NCBI RefSeq assembly: GCF_024029435.1
Contig: NZ_CP097118.1
Coordinates: forward strand, 1,116,001-1,180,000
Source of the DNA: Fructilactobacillus hinvesii
GTDB taxonomy: Bacteria > Bacillota > Bacilli > Lactobacillales > Lactobacillaceae
DNA length: 64,000 bases
Reading direction: 5' to 3'
Shown: piece after piece, positions 9,890-18,197 of the stretch
How positions within the stretch are numbered: position 1 is the stretch's first letter
Layout of the letters: each line of letters begins with the position of its first letter
Made by a program: the position numbers and the translations under genes
Notes under the pieces: model-generated
The model's input: only the letters and a program-made list of their open reading frames with translations
Database searches by the model: none
What the model was told of the DNA's origin: nothing

Positions 9890-9978
9890 TAATCATTCTC
9901 CTCTTTGCACTTCCCAATCATTGTACCTTATCTCAATTAAAAAAACATGCCTTTCAGATTTACCCAGGGTAGAATTAA

Positions 9979-10015
9979 TAAAAAAGCAAGAACCACCTTA
10001 AGTGGCCCTTGCCTT
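9979..10015 (-). terminator. argS terminator
   Basis: Minus-strand hairpin GGCAAG-GGCCAC / GGTGG-TTCTTGC with a TTAA loop, followed by TTTTTTA. Confidence 0.85.
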
Positions 10016-10028
10016 GTGAAAATGGGAA

Positions 10029-11720
10029 TTACATTTCGTCAGGAGCTTTTACTCCAAGCAAGCGTAATGATTCTTTTAAGATGATAGAAACACTCTTAAC
10101 TAATGCTAATCGAGCCTTAATCTGTTCATCAGCAGTCAGAATCTTAGTGTGCGCATAGTACTTATTAAAGGCTTTTGCCAAGCGTAATGAGTACTTGGCA
10201 ATTACAGATGGTTCAAATTCAGCGTTGGCCTTTTTGACCACGTCTGGGAAGGACTGTAAGAGTTTAATGATTTCCCAGGCCTCTGGATCCTCTAACTGAT
10301 GGTTTCCATTTTGATAATCTTGTTCAGACGCTTTAGCCAGAACACTTTCAGCTCGTGCATGGGCATATTGCACGTATGGTCCGGTCTCCCCTTCAAATTT
10401 CAACTGTTCCTGGATGTTGAAATCAATGCTATCAATTCGGGCGTTCTTTAAATCCCCAAAAATAACAGCACCCACTCCAACTTCTTCAGCAACATGATCT
10501 TGGTTAGCTAAGGTCGGATTCTTTTCCTTGATTTGTTGGTGAGCCATCTTCACAGACTCGTCTAAAACCTCGTTTAACAGCACAATGTTTCCATGCCGGG
10601 TGGATAGTTTCTTTCCGTTCACGGTGATCAGACCAAACGGCACGTGATGTAAACCGGCAGCGGACTGTAAGCCCATTTTTTGTAGAACCGCCTTTAACTG
10701 TTTAAAGTAGTAAGTCTGTTCAGAACCCACCACATATAAGTTCATCACCGGATGATACGTTTGGTCTCGATAGATTGCCGTGGCAATGTCTCTAGTAACG
10801 TATAAAGAAGCACCATCTGACTTTAGAATTAAGGCCGGATTTAAATCTTGATCACTTAAATCAACTACAGAAGCTCCCTGCGATTTTTCTAACAAGCCAT
10901 CTGCTTTTAACGTGTCAACAACGTCCTGTAACTTGTCGTTGTAAAACGATTCTCCGTTGTAAGTATCAAAATCAACGCCTAATTTTTGGTAGGTTTGATT
11001 AAACGCCTTTAAAGAAACATCCCGGAACCACTTCCAGAGCTTAACTGCCTCCGGATCACCGTCTTCCAACTTCTTGAACCATTCTCGTGCTTCTTCGTCT
11101 AAAGCTGGATCTGCTTCGTCTCGTTGGTGAAATTCCACGTAGTATTTAACTAAGTAGTGAATTGGATCCCGTTTAACGTCTTCTTCGTTTCCCCACTTAA
11201 GATAGGCGGTGATTAATTTTCCAAACTGAGTTCCCCAGTCCCCCAAATGATTATCTTTAATGGGGCGGTACCCATTTTTGGTTAAAATCTTTGCGATTGA
11301 GTTTCCAATCACAGTTGAACGTAAGTGCCCCATTGACATTGGCTTGGCAATGTTAGGAGACGACATATCAATGGTTACTACCCCATTATCACCATCATGA
11401 TTATCACCATAGTGATCCTTTTCGGTCAAAATGGTTTCTAACACCTGCGAACTCACTTGTCCCTGATTGAGAAAGAAGTTCACGTATGGTCCCACTGCTT
11501 GCACCTTTGCGAACGCTTCCGAATCAATGTTAGCCACAATTGTTTCTGCAATTTCCTTTGGATTTTGGTGCATGGTTTTGGCCAACATAAACGTTGGAAA
11601 GGCTAAATCACCATTTTGAGCCGTTTTGGGTGTTTCTACCTTGGGGTAGACATCACTGGAACTAACCTGGTTATCAACTGCCTCTGCCACCACGTTAGCT
11701 ACTAATTGTTTGTAATCCAT
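10029..11720 (-). CDS. argS: Arginyl-tRNA synthetase
   Basis: Class I aminoacyl-tRNA synthetase charging tRNA-Arg; 563 aa, normal length. An N-terminal add-1 domain precedes the HIGH-type signature SMGHLRST (about 131-138). The KMSKS equivalent is GKKLSTRHGN. The C-terminal DALR anticodon-binding domain ends in KESLRLLGVKAPDEM. Expression is controlled by a T-box leader directly upstream. Confidence 0.96.
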   Translation of the reverse strand: MDYKQLVANVVAEAVDNQVSSSDVYPKVETPKTAQNGDLAFPTFMLAKTMHQNPKEIAETIVANIDSEAFAKVQAVGPYVNFFLNQGQVSSQVLETILTEKDHYGDNHDGDNGVVTIDMSSPNIAKPMSMGHLRSTVIGNSIAKILTKNGYRPIKDNHLGDWGTQFGKLITAYLKWGNEEDVKRDPIHYLVKYYVEFHQRDEADPALDEEAREWFKKLEDGDPEAVKLWKWFRDVSLKAFNQTYQKLGVDFDTYNGESFYNDKLQDVVDTLKADGLLEKSQGASVVDLSDQDLNPALILKSDGASLYVTRDIATAIYRDQTYHPVMNLYVVGSEQTYYFKQLKAVLQKMGLQSAAGLHHVPFGLITVNGKKLSTRHGNIVLLNEVLDESVKMAHQQIKEKNPTLANQDHVAEEVGVGAVIFGDLKNARIDSIDFNIQEQLKFEGETGPYVQYAHARAESVLAKASEQDYQNGNHQLEDPEAWEIIKLLQSFPDVVKKANAEFEPSVIAKYSLRLAKAFNKYYAHTKILTADEQIKARLALVKSVSIILKESLRLLGVKAPDEM

Positions 11721-11741
11721 GTTTATTCACTCCTTAAAAAT

Positions 11742-11933
11742 AAAAAAACTCCTACATTAAAACTATTAATGTAAGAGACGAGAAGCCCGCGGTACCACTC
11801 TCTTTGGTTATAACCCACTCAAATATTCATTTCATCCCTAAAAAGCACGCTTTCGTCATCTTAACCAGGTTTAGCTTTCACTACCCTAAACTCGCTAATC
11901 AGGTCTTGAAGTTACTACTCTCTTATCAGTGGG
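11742..11933 (-). promoter_or_regulatory. T-box riboswitch leader of argS
   Basis: The minus strand carries the T-box core AGAGTGGTACCGCGG (11787-11801). Downstream is a terminator hairpin in which CTCTTACATTAA pairs with TTAATGTAGGAG (11746-11777) before TTTTTTT. A Stem I region with AGAGAGTAGTAA lies at about 11905-11920. It should sense uncharged tRNA-Arg given the downstream gene; I could not fix the specifier codon by eye. Confidence 0.9.
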
Positions 11934-11939
11934 ATTATA
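11934..11939 (-). promoter_or_regulatory. -10 element abutting tRNA-Gly, argS leader promoter
   Basis: A perfect TATAAT begins two bases after the 3' end of the tRNA-Gly gene. Any -35 must therefore lie inside the tRNA T-arm, where no consensus hexamer is visible. Read-through from the tRNA is the alternative source of the argS transcript. Confidence 0.45.
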
Positions 11940-11940
11940 A

Positions 11941-12011
11941 AGCGGGTGACGGGAATCGAACCCGCGACGCAAGCTTGGGAAGCTTGAATTTTACCACTAA
12001 ACTACACCCGC
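11941..12011 (-). tRNA. tRNA-Gly(CCC)
   Basis: 71-nt cloverleaf: acceptor GCGGGTG/CACCCGC, anticodon stem CAAGC/GCTTG around loop TTCCCAA (anticodon CCC, codon GGG), T-loop TTCGATT. Discriminator U, CCA not encoded. It stands alone upstream of the argS T-box. Confidence 0.93.
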
Positions 12012-12102
12012 AATACAAATAAAATTATAACACGTCCCGTCCTCAATGTCATTCCCAATCTTTAGGTATGATAAAATTAAATCATCTTGGAGGTTTAATT
12101 CA

Positions 12103-12438
12103 ATGTTAATTTTAGTCATTTTAGGGGCCTGGCTGCTTCTACTTGGATCCACTAGTTGTGGAATTTTGCTGCATCAAGATAAGCAGGTAGTCAAGGCCTT
12201 AATTATCAGTCGTGGTTTGTACATCATGATCTTAATTTTAGAAGTAGTGTTAGTTCTACAACATTTTAATCAACATCCTTGGCTAGCACTTGCAAACTTT
12301 TTGGTCACCATCGTCGCCGTTTCTTTAATTGACATCACCTTTCAACGTAAGTTTTTGGGGATGTTGTCTCATACAATTGCACTGGCCACCATCATTAGTA
12401 TCATTGTGGCCATATTCTTAGTGCTCCCCTTAAGTTAA
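12103..12438 (+). CDS. YisL-like (DUF1516) small membrane protein
   Basis: 111 aa integral membrane protein of unknown function with four hydrophobic helices (about 1-20, 30-55, 60-80, 88-110). Length, topology and the motif KALIISRGLYIMILI resemble the DUF1516/YisL family; this is recognition by eye. The ATG at 12103 follows CTTGGAGG; the 19-codon upstream extension lacks a ribosome site. It is a single-gene unit ending in a terminator. Confidence 0.65.
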   Translation: MLILVILGAWLLLLGSTSCGILLHQDKQVVKALIISRGLYIMILILEVVLVLQHFNQHPWLALANFLVTIVAVSLIDITFQRKFLGMLSHTIALATIISIIVAIFLVLPLS

Positions 12439-12471
12439 AAGCGTTCCAATCAGATGATTGGAACGCTTTTT
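12436..12471. terminator. Bidirectional terminator
   Basis: AAAAGCGTTCCAATC pairs with GATTGGAACGCTTTT over a 4-5 base loop. It serves the YisL-like gene and the convergent racD operon. Confidence 0.9.
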
Positions 12472-12482
12472 ATCAGAAACTA

Positions 12483-13196
12483 TTATTGTTTACGTGCCGC
12501 TAAAGCCAAGCGAATTGATTCATCGACCAGTTCTCCTTGCGCATCAATCACCGGAAAATTAGCGTGACCGGCCCGCTCCTCTGCAACTGAAATTTCGGTA
12601 CATCCCAAAATCACCACATCGCAGTGTAAATCTTCCACCATTTGTTGCAAAATATGATGGTATAAATCGGCATCAACCCAGTTTTGTGCCTTTACGTCGT
12701 CATAAATCAACGTCATGGTCTCTTTGGCAATGGTCGGAGTCGGCATTACAAATTGATAGCCAGCTGCTTGAATTGCCACTTCATAGATTCGATCTTTTAA
12801 AGTCCCCTCCGTAGCGATTAATCCCACTCGCTTTGCCTGGGGAAATTTTTTAGCAATGGCGGCAATTGCCAAATTGGGCATGTGCAGGATGGGAATATCA
12901 GTCAATGCCTGTAGTTGATCATAAAAGTAATGAGCAGTATTACAAGGTAACGCAAAAAATTGCGGACCTAACTGACTTTGTTGTCGCACATCTTCTGCCA
13001 AGGGCACTAAGGGACTTTGATGATGGTCAGGATCCACGATGTAGTCCGTTCGATCCGGAACCGTAGCGTGGTTAACCAAAATATAGTTTAAATAGTCCTG
13101 ATCCTTATGGGTTGGGGTCCGTTCGTTCAGCAAATGGATGTAGGATTCCGTTGCTTCCGTCCCCATTCCCCCTAAAATTGTAAAAAATTTCTGCAT
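12483..13196 (-). CDS. racD: Aspartate racemase family protein
   Basis: PLP-independent Asp/Glu racemase family enzyme (237 aa), inferred to make D-aspartate. Catalytic cysteines are in ALPCNTAH (about residue 85) and VILGCTEI (about 197); the N-terminus is ILGGMGTEAT. It lies six bases after the D-aspartate ligase gene, with an AAAGGATGA ribosome site. That context supports D-Asp supply for the peptidoglycan cross-bridge. Confidence 0.88.
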   Translation of the reverse strand: MQKFFTILGGMGTEATESYIHLLNERTPTHKDQDYLNYILVNHATVPDRTDYIVDPDHHQSPLVPLAEDVRQQSQLGPQFFALPCNTAHYFYDQLQALTDIPILHMPNLAIAAIAKKFPQAKRVGLIATEGTLKDRIYEVAIQAAGYQFVMPTPTIAKETMTLIYDDVKAQNWVDADLYHHILQQMVEDLHCDVVILGCTEISVAEERAGHANFPVIDAQGELVDESIRLALAARKQ

Positions 13197-13202
13197 TGTT
13201 TA

Positions 13203-14456
13203 TCATCCTTTTTCTAAATGGAAGTACTGCGCAAACTTTTGCGCATACCGATGATCCATCCATTTCCACAGTAACCAGCGCATCGGGTTTTCATCTTTTT
13301 TGTACCAAAAGGTATTGCCAACCTTCCCCTGGTGGATTAATTGCATAGCCAGCTCTTTTTCGTGGTTATCACGTGCATACTGTGCAAAGGTCTTTTCAGA
13401 AACCCCTAACCATAGTTTCCACGTTTTTTGCTCTTTGTTTCCAAGAAGCAGTGGCTGATCCTTTAAACTATCTTCTACATAATCTTCAATTAGGTATTGA
13501 GCTAGATTACAGCCGTTCAGAGTTACGTAAAAACTACTCCGTCCCTGCCGTAAATTAATTTCAAAAACTTTAAACGTCTGATCACGTTCGTCCCACTTTA
13601 AGTCAAAGTCGGCATAGCCAACGTAATCGATTTGTTCTAAAAATTGTTTTAACTGCTGGTAAATGTCATCGTTATACTCTGGCAAGATGGCAACGTAATT
13701 CCCGATGGCCCCTGGAGCCGGATCTTCTAACAGTGGATGTCCTAAATTCATCATCTTAACGTGATGGTAACGATCAACGTAAGCGTTAACCACTCTCATC
13801 TGACTATCATCACCAGGAATAAAATCTTGCACAATTACATCTGACGTATAACCGTTATCATAAATCTTCCCAATCACGGACCGGTATTCAGCTTCATCAC
13901 GAATAATAAAGGCTTTTTTCCGTCCCTCAAACTGGATATCAACCCATTCCACGCTATTGGCAGGTTTGACTGCCACTGGATAACCAAATGGTTGGTCAAT
14001 TTTTTGGTGTTGGTAATCTGCCTTAGAAATAATTTTGGTCCCTGGATATGGTAATGAGTATTTTTCACACAGCTGATAAAAGTTTTCTTTATTGTTCAAC
14101 TGCTTTAATAGTTGGTAATCAACGTATGGACAGATAAACACATCGTTCAGCTCATCCTTGTGCTTCGCAATCAGTTCGGCATAGCCATCACTACAACCAA
14201 TTAAAATCACCGGTTCAGAATGATTTGCATACTCCTCCTTTAACTGGCGCATTGCTTTAATCCAAGCCGGATCTTCACTAAAACCGGGGATAAACGTTAG
14301 ATCAACAATCTTTGAGAACCGCGTTGGTGCTAATTGCTGCTGCGCAATTGCACGGACTGGTTTGCCAGTTAATTCGTAAAAAGAGCGTGCCATTCCGTAA
14401 ACGTTAAAATCACTTCCCAATAAAATTGGGGTAAATTTTGGAACTACATTTTTCAT
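13203..14456 (-). CDS. D-aspartate ligase, ATP-grasp family
   Basis: 417 aa ATP-grasp carboxylate-amine ligase, likely the Asl-type enzyme. Such enzymes attach D-Asp to the epsilon-amino group of L-Lys in the peptidoglycan precursor. Visible blocks: nucleotide-binding PVAVKPANSVEWV (about 160), QDFIPGDDSQMRV (about 210), YADFDLKWDERD and the metal-binding FEINLRQGRSSFY (about 290). It sits between murE and racD on one strand, so lysine addition, D-Asp supply and D-Asp addition are encoded together. The function is inferred from family resemblance and context. Confidence 0.85.
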   Translation of the reverse strand: MKNVVPKFTPILLGSDFNVYGMARSFYELTGKPVRAIAQQQLAPTRFSKIVDLTFIPGFSEDPAWIKAMRQLKEEYANHSEPVILIGCSDGYAELIAKHKDELNDVFICPYVDYQLLKQLNNKENFYQLCEKYSLPYPGTKIISKADYQHQKIDQPFGYPVAVKPANSVEWVDIQFEGRKKAFIIRDEAEYRSVIGKIYDNGYTSDVIVQDFIPGDDSQMRVVNAYVDRYHHVKMMNLGHPLLEDPAPGAIGNYVAILPEYNDDIYQQLKQFLEQIDYVGYADFDLKWDERDQTFKVFEINLRQGRSSFYVTLNGCNLAQYLIEDYVEDSLKDQPLLLGNKEQKTWKLWLGVSEKTFAQYARDNHEKELAMQLIHQGKVGNTFWYKKDENPMRWLLWKWMDHRYAQKFAQYFHLEKG

Positions 14457-14505
14457 TTTGGGCCTTCTTTACTTAGATTGATACGGACTAAAATTGTTAG
14501 TTTAC

Positions 14506-16041
14506 TTACTGGAGTTGCTTTAAAAACTGTTTTACCACCACTGAATCCGTCGGATAAGGGGTATCAATTCCCTGAATCTTTTGATAGGGATCTTGTCCCT
14601 TCCCTAGAACCACGATTATATCACTAGGAGCACCTAGTTGAATTGCTTTTTGAATCGCTTTTTTTCGATCTAGTTCATAGTAGACCTGCACTCGATCGTG
14701 ATCAATGTAACTATCAATTTCTCGCGCAATCGCAAGCGGATCTTCAAACGCTGGATCATCAGTCGTTAAAATGGCAACGTCCGCTTCCTCACTCAGGGCT
14801 TTTCCAAATCCTTCCCGCCGATCGATTCCTTTGTTACCTGGACTTCCAACGACGGCAATTGTTTTTCCGTCAGGAGATTGGGTCTTCAAAAACTGGAGCA
14901 GCGCTTTGGTACTGGCATAATTATGGGCATAGTCTACATAGATTGTACCGTGAGCTTGGCTTTGGTAGCGTTCCATCCGTCCCGGAATTTGAGTGGTGGC
15001 GAGACCCGTTAGCAGCTGTTCCCGTTTGAAGCCCGCTAATCCAGCGTTAATGATCGCAGCAACTGCGTTAGTTTCGTTATAGTCACCCGGAATCCCAATT
15101 TGATATTTCCCTTCCAATTGCAATTTCTGTGCCTTGGTTGTTAGAGCCCGGAGATAAATTTCATTATCGGTTAAGGTGTCTGCTTCACTATCAAAGGTAA
15201 AGTCCAACTGCATTGGTAATTCGGTCTGGGTTCCGTTTCTAGCGTACAAATAAATATTTTCTGGATTGGTAGTGGCCTTGGCAGCAAAATAAACGTCTTG
15301 TAACTGATCTGTAGCCGCGTTAATGACCACTTTCCGTGAATTTACCAGTAACTGTTCCTTGCAGTGCAGATAATTGGCAAGGGTCGGATGTTCATTTTCA
15401 CCAACATGATCGGGAGAAATATTTAAAAAAGTTCCATGTTCGAAGTGTAAATTAAACACACGATTCTTTAGATATGCTTGGGAAGAAACCTCCATCACTA
15501 AAAATTTCATTCCGTTATTGACGGCTTGGCGCATGTTTCTAAATAAGTCCAGCGATTCTGGCGTGGTTAGCTCTGATTTAAACGTCGCTGCTGGATCAGG
15601 CCCCAAAATAGTATTAACCGTCGAAAACAAAGCCGTTTGATTGTTAGTAGCAGCATTAATTGCTTCACGAAGAAAATAAGCCGTTGTAGTTTTTCCCTTG
15701 GTCCCAGTAATGGCAAAAGTAGTCAGTTCATTCTGGGGAAAATTAAAGAAAGCAGCAGAAAGGAGAGCCATTGCTTTTTGCACATCGCTAACAATAAATT
15801 CCGATAAATTGGAACTAGCTGATTGGGGCTTCTCAGCGACAAATCCAGTTGCTCCTTTTTGTTCAGCAGCAATCAGATAGTCCGGTTTAAAGTTTCCCTT
15901 ACAAAAGAAGAGCGTGCCTGTTTCAACCGTTCGAGAATCATAACTAACCGAGTTAAACGTATCCGTTTTTTCGGTGGCATTAGTTGTTTTTAATAGATGG
16001 TGTTCTTGTAATAAATTTATAATCTCTGCAACGCTCAACAT
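14506..16041 (-). CDS. murE: MurE, UDP-MurNAc-tripeptide ligase (L-lysine type)
   Basis: Adds the third stem-peptide residue in the cytoplasm; 511 aa, usual length. The N-terminal domain has DSRTVETGTLFFCKG. The Mur central domain has the P-loop TGTKGKTTT (about 113) and TTPESLDLF. A C-terminal domain carries VDYAHN and the TTDDPAFEDP motif. DDPAFED in place of the meso-DAP-type DNPR, together with the neighbouring D-Asp ligase, supports L-Lys specificity. It is the first gene of the murE-asl-racD unit. Confidence 0.92.
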   Translation of the reverse strand: MLSVAEIINLLQEHHLLKTTNATEKTDTFNSVSYDSRTVETGTLFFCKGNFKPDYLIAAEQKGATGFVAEKPQSASSNLSEFIVSDVQKAMALLSAAFFNFPQNELTTFAITGTKGKTTTAYFLREAINAATNNQTALFSTVNTILGPDPAATFKSELTTPESLDLFRNMRQAVNNGMKFLVMEVSSQAYLKNRVFNLHFEHGTFLNISPDHVGENEHPTLANYLHCKEQLLVNSRKVVINAATDQLQDVYFAAKATTNPENIYLYARNGTQTELPMQLDFTFDSEADTLTDNEIYLRALTTKAQKLQLEGKYQIGIPGDYNETNAVAAIINAGLAGFKREQLLTGLATTQIPGRMERYQSQAHGTIYVDYAHNYASTKALLQFLKTQSPDGKTIAVVGSPGNKGIDRREGFGKALSEEADVAILTTDDPAFEDPLAIAREIDSYIDHDRVQVYYELDRKKAIQKAIQLGAPSDIIVVLGKGQDPYQKIQGIDTPYPTDSVVVKQFLKQLQ

Positions 16042-16148
16042 CGCTTTACTTACCCCATTTTATTTTAGTCTTAATTCATCATTAAAAAGGCGTCCCTAGT
16101 TCAGGCACTAAACCCTTTTAATTCTAGCAAAAAAAGACTTGAGATACA

Positions 16149-16184
16149 AAAAAGGGAAAGAAGCCAAAAGAGCTCCTTTCCTTG
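16149..16184 (-). terminator. Terminator of the OhrR-like regulator gene
   Basis: Minus-strand GGAAAGGAGC and GGCTTCTTTCC form an imperfect hairpin followed by a CTTTTTTG run. Confidence 0.65.
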
Positions 16185-16205
16185 GGTTTTAATGTGATTG
16201 AGTAA

Positions 16206-16703
16206 TTATGAATTAAATTGTTTGATATCCAACGTATCTAATTTCTTAGAAATACTGTAAAGACCTTCCATCGATTCTTGAACGTCGTCTTTATCAAGAC
16301 CAAGTGCTTCAAAGGCTTTCGCCACATGATTCCGAATTTTGTCCTTCATTTCTTCTGCATAGGAAGTAAGAGCAACATTAACTACTCGTTCGTCTTCTGT
16401 AGAACGCGTTTTGGTAATCCATCCCTTTTTACCCAACCGCTTTAACAATGGGGTTAGTGTCCCACTGTCAAGATCAATACTTTGCCCTAGTTGATGAACA
16501 GTAATTGGAGAATATTCCCATAAAACAATCATTACCAAATACTGCGGATATGTAAGGTCAAAGCTCTTCAATACCTCTTGGTAAAAATGATTGAATTTCT
16601 TATTGGTGCTATAAATAGCAAAACATAGTTGACTTTTTATGTTATCCAAATCTTCATTCGATAGGTAAACGTTTTGATTTCCTTTTTCGCTGTTTACTGC
16701 CAT
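16206..16703 (-). CDS. MarR-family regulator, OhrR-like
   Basis: 165 aa winged-helix repressor of the MarR family. The segment QLCFAIYSTNKKF places a cysteine at residue 27, as in the organic-peroxide sensor OhrR, followed by the conserved YPQYLVM helix. The recognition helix is DLDSGTLTPLLKRL and the wing is RSTEDERVVN. No ohrA peroxidase is adjacent, so its target is elsewhere or differs. AAAAGGG precedes the ATG. Confidence 0.82.
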   Translation of the reverse strand: MAVNSEKGNQNVYLSNEDLDNIKSQLCFAIYSTNKKFNHFYQEVLKSFDLTYPQYLVMIVLWEYSPITVHQLGQSIDLDSGTLTPLLKRLGKKGWITKTRSTEDERVVNVALTSYAEEMKDKIRNHVAKAFEALGLDKDDVQESMEGLYSISKKLDTLDIKQFNS

Positions 16704-16882
16704 TGTAATCCCTTTTCTTTCTAAATTTTCTATTACTCCTTAAATAAGCAACATATTAAATCCAATTTAAAAATTCGAACATCACCACTCCATGTCATTT
16801 TAAAAGACTGCAATAATTTCTTCCTATCTTACTACATATTCCCCCAAAAAAGAAGTGAAATTGATTGTTTATTTTTAGCATT

Positions 16883-16891
16883 TGATATGAT
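16883..16891 (+). promoter_or_regulatory. Extended -10 promoter of tRNA-Leu(CAG)
   Basis: TGATATGAT lies 14 bases upstream of the tRNA 5' end. Confidence 0.5.
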
Positions 16892-16904
16892 AGAATTAGT
16901 TCAT

Positions 16905-16989
16905 GCCCTGGTGGCGGAACTGGCAGACGCGCAGCGTTCAGGTCGCTGTTTGATTTTATCAAGTGCGAGTTCGAATCTCGCCCAGGGCA
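16905..16989 (+). tRNA. tRNA-Leu(CAG)
   Basis: 85-nt class II tRNA: acceptor GCCCTGG/CCAGGGC, anticodon stem CAGCG/CGCTG around TTCAGGT (anticodon CAG), a variable arm, and T-loop TTCGAAT. CCA is not encoded. Confidence 0.95.
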
Positions 16990-16996
16990 CTAATAC

Positions 16997-17030
16997 AAGG
17001 AATCGATGCATTGTGCATTGGTTCCTTTTT
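16997..17030 (+). terminator. Terminator after tRNA-Leu(CAG)
   Basis: AAGGAATCGATGCA and TGCATTGGTTCCTT form a hairpin with a TTG loop and a TTTTT tail. Confidence 0.8.
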
Positions 17031-17067
17031 AGATTGTTAACTATTATTCTTACAGTTTGGAGGAACT

Positions 17068-17220
17068 ATGAAATCTAACCATCACAAAAACACTCCCCTA
17101 CTCATTGAATCTCTCCTAGTTGGTAGTTTAGGCATCTGTTTACAGGCTGTAGCTTTAACCGGGCTCACCTATTGGTCTTTAACCACCAGCCAGTCTAACT
17201 CAACCAGAAAGAAGGCCTAA
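17068..17220 (+). CDS. Small membrane protein preceding crcB
   Basis: 50-codon ORF with its own TTTGGAGG ribosome site seven bases before the ATG. It has a basic N-terminus (KSNHHK), one hydrophobic helix at about residues 11-35 and a basic tail ending RKKA. It ends three bases before the GTG start of the first crcB, so it is probably co-transcribed and coupled. I do not recognise a family. Confidence 0.6.
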   Translation: MKSNHHKNTPLLIESLLVGSLGICLQAVALTGLTYWSLTTSQSNSTRKKA

Positions 17221-17223
17221 ATT

Positions 17224-17604
17224 GTGGAAACTATTTTAGTTTTGCTTGGTGGAATTGTCGGTGGTGGTCTTCGAATCGGTCTAACTGATTTTCTCCCAAC
17301 CGTTACATTTCCGTATGTAACGTTACTAATTAACTTAAGCGGAGCTTTATTACTTCCTTTCTGGAATAATTACTGGGCTATCAAAACCCATTGTACACCC
17401 AAGCTACGTAAAGCTGTTGGTGTGGGCTTAATTGGTTCCTTTACTACTTTTTCTGGAATTACTCTGGATGTCGGTCATTTATTGCTCCACCATGCCCTTA
17501 GTTTATTAGTGCTTTATCTTCTCATCACCATGGTCGGAGGCTTGATTTTAGCTATTTTAGGAGATCAATGGTCTAATGCTTTACGAGAAAAGGAGGGAAT
17601 TTAA
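17224..17604 (+). CDS. crcB1: CrcB/Fluc fluoride channel subunit 1
   Basis: Four-helix fluoride exporter subunit, 126 aa, GTG start with AAGAAGG upstream. It contains the GGGLRIGLTDFLP start and the GLIGSFTTFSGI motif of Fluc proteins. Its partner is encoded immediately downstream; such pairs form heterodimeric antiparallel channels. Confidence 0.92.
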   Translation: METILVLLGGIVGGGLRIGLTDFLPTVTFPYVTLLINLSGALLLPFWNNYWAIKTHCTPKLRKAVGVGLIGSFTTFSGITLDVGHLLLHHALSLLVLYLLITMVGGLILAILGDQWSNALREKEGI

Positions 17605-17605
17605 C

Positions 17606-17941
17606 GTGTTTCTTACTCTTGTACTCGGAAGCGGTTTGGGAGCAGTTGGTCGTTCTACAATTACCAACCTCTTGAAAAAGAAAGAATTGGGTATTCTGGC
17701 CACCCTATTGGTTAATCTCGGTGGTTGTTTCATTGCCGGAATGCTACTTGGTGCTAACTCCACCAGCTGGCTTGCTGCCCTGTTTCTCGGCTTTATCGGT
17801 GGTTTTACAACCTACTCAACATTTAATGGAGAGTTAGCATCATTTTACTTTCAAAGAAAGTACCTCTCCTTAGCTGGGTACCTTCTAATTAGTTACGGAG
17901 GCGGATTATTAGCTTGCTACGTCGGCTATTTACTCGGATAA
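17606..17941 (+). CDS. crcB2: CrcB/Fluc fluoride channel subunit 2
   Basis: 111 aa Fluc subunit with GSGLGAVGRSTI at the N-terminus and the conserved GFIGGFTTYSTF filter segment. The GTG at 17606 follows AAGGAGGG that lies inside the end of crcB1; an upstream extension in the same frame has no ribosome site. It forms an operon with crcB1. Confidence 0.92.
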   Translation: MFLTLVLGSGLGAVGRSTITNLLKKKELGILATLLVNLGGCFIAGMLLGANSTSWLAALFLGFIGGFTTYSTFNGELASFYFQRKYLSLAGYLLISYGGGLLACYVGYLLG

Positions 17942-17955
17942 TTCCTACTTAATTT

Positions 17956-18024
17956 AAAAAAGGATTTAATCATGAAAAAATCACTTTGATGTGATTTCTT
18001 GATCGTGATTAAATCCTTTTTTTT
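17956..18024 (+). terminator. Long terminator hairpin after crcB2
   Basis: Outer arms AAAAAAGGATTTAATCA and TGATTAAATCCTTTTTTTT enclose an inner hairpin AAATCAC/GTGATTT. Confidence 0.88.
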
Positions 18025-18145
18025 GGCCAAATTTACTCACTTATTGAAGATTTTCCCGTGCAATGATGCACCAATTTTAGTAAATTTTCCTGACACAAAT
18101 CAAACTTTTGTCACTAACATCTAGTTAGCAACGCTTATCTTTTTC
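18025..18145. other. Intergenic, no gene seen
   Basis: AT-rich stretch between the crcB terminator and the left end of the prophage remnant. It holds only a small palindrome (GTGCA, ATGA, TGCAC at about 18059-18072) without a T run. No ORF with a ribosome site was found. Confidence 0.5.
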
Positions 18146-18190
18146 CAAAAAAATAAGCGCCACCTTTATAATTAAAGAAGTCGCTTATTT
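18146..18190 (-). terminator. Displaced tRNA-operon terminator
   Basis: Minus strand: AATAAGCG and GCGCTTATT pair around an inner CTTTA-ATTA-TAAAG hairpin and end in TTTTTTT. It lies just outside the att repeat at 18198. It therefore represents the sequence that followed tRNA-Leu(CAA) before the element inserted. Confidence 0.7.
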
Positions 18191-18197
18191 TAAATTT

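Noticed and set aside
11804..12022. 72-codon plus-strand ORF over the argS leader and tRNA-Gly
   Set aside because: It overlaps the T-box and a tRNA on the opposite strand and has no ribosome site.
16990..17067. Fluoride riboswitch before crcB
   Set aside because: The region is short and taken up by the tRNA-Leu terminator; I could not fit the fluoride aptamer.
18059..18072. GTGCA-ATGA-TGCAC palindrome
   Set aside because: Short, no T run, no gene context; probably chance.
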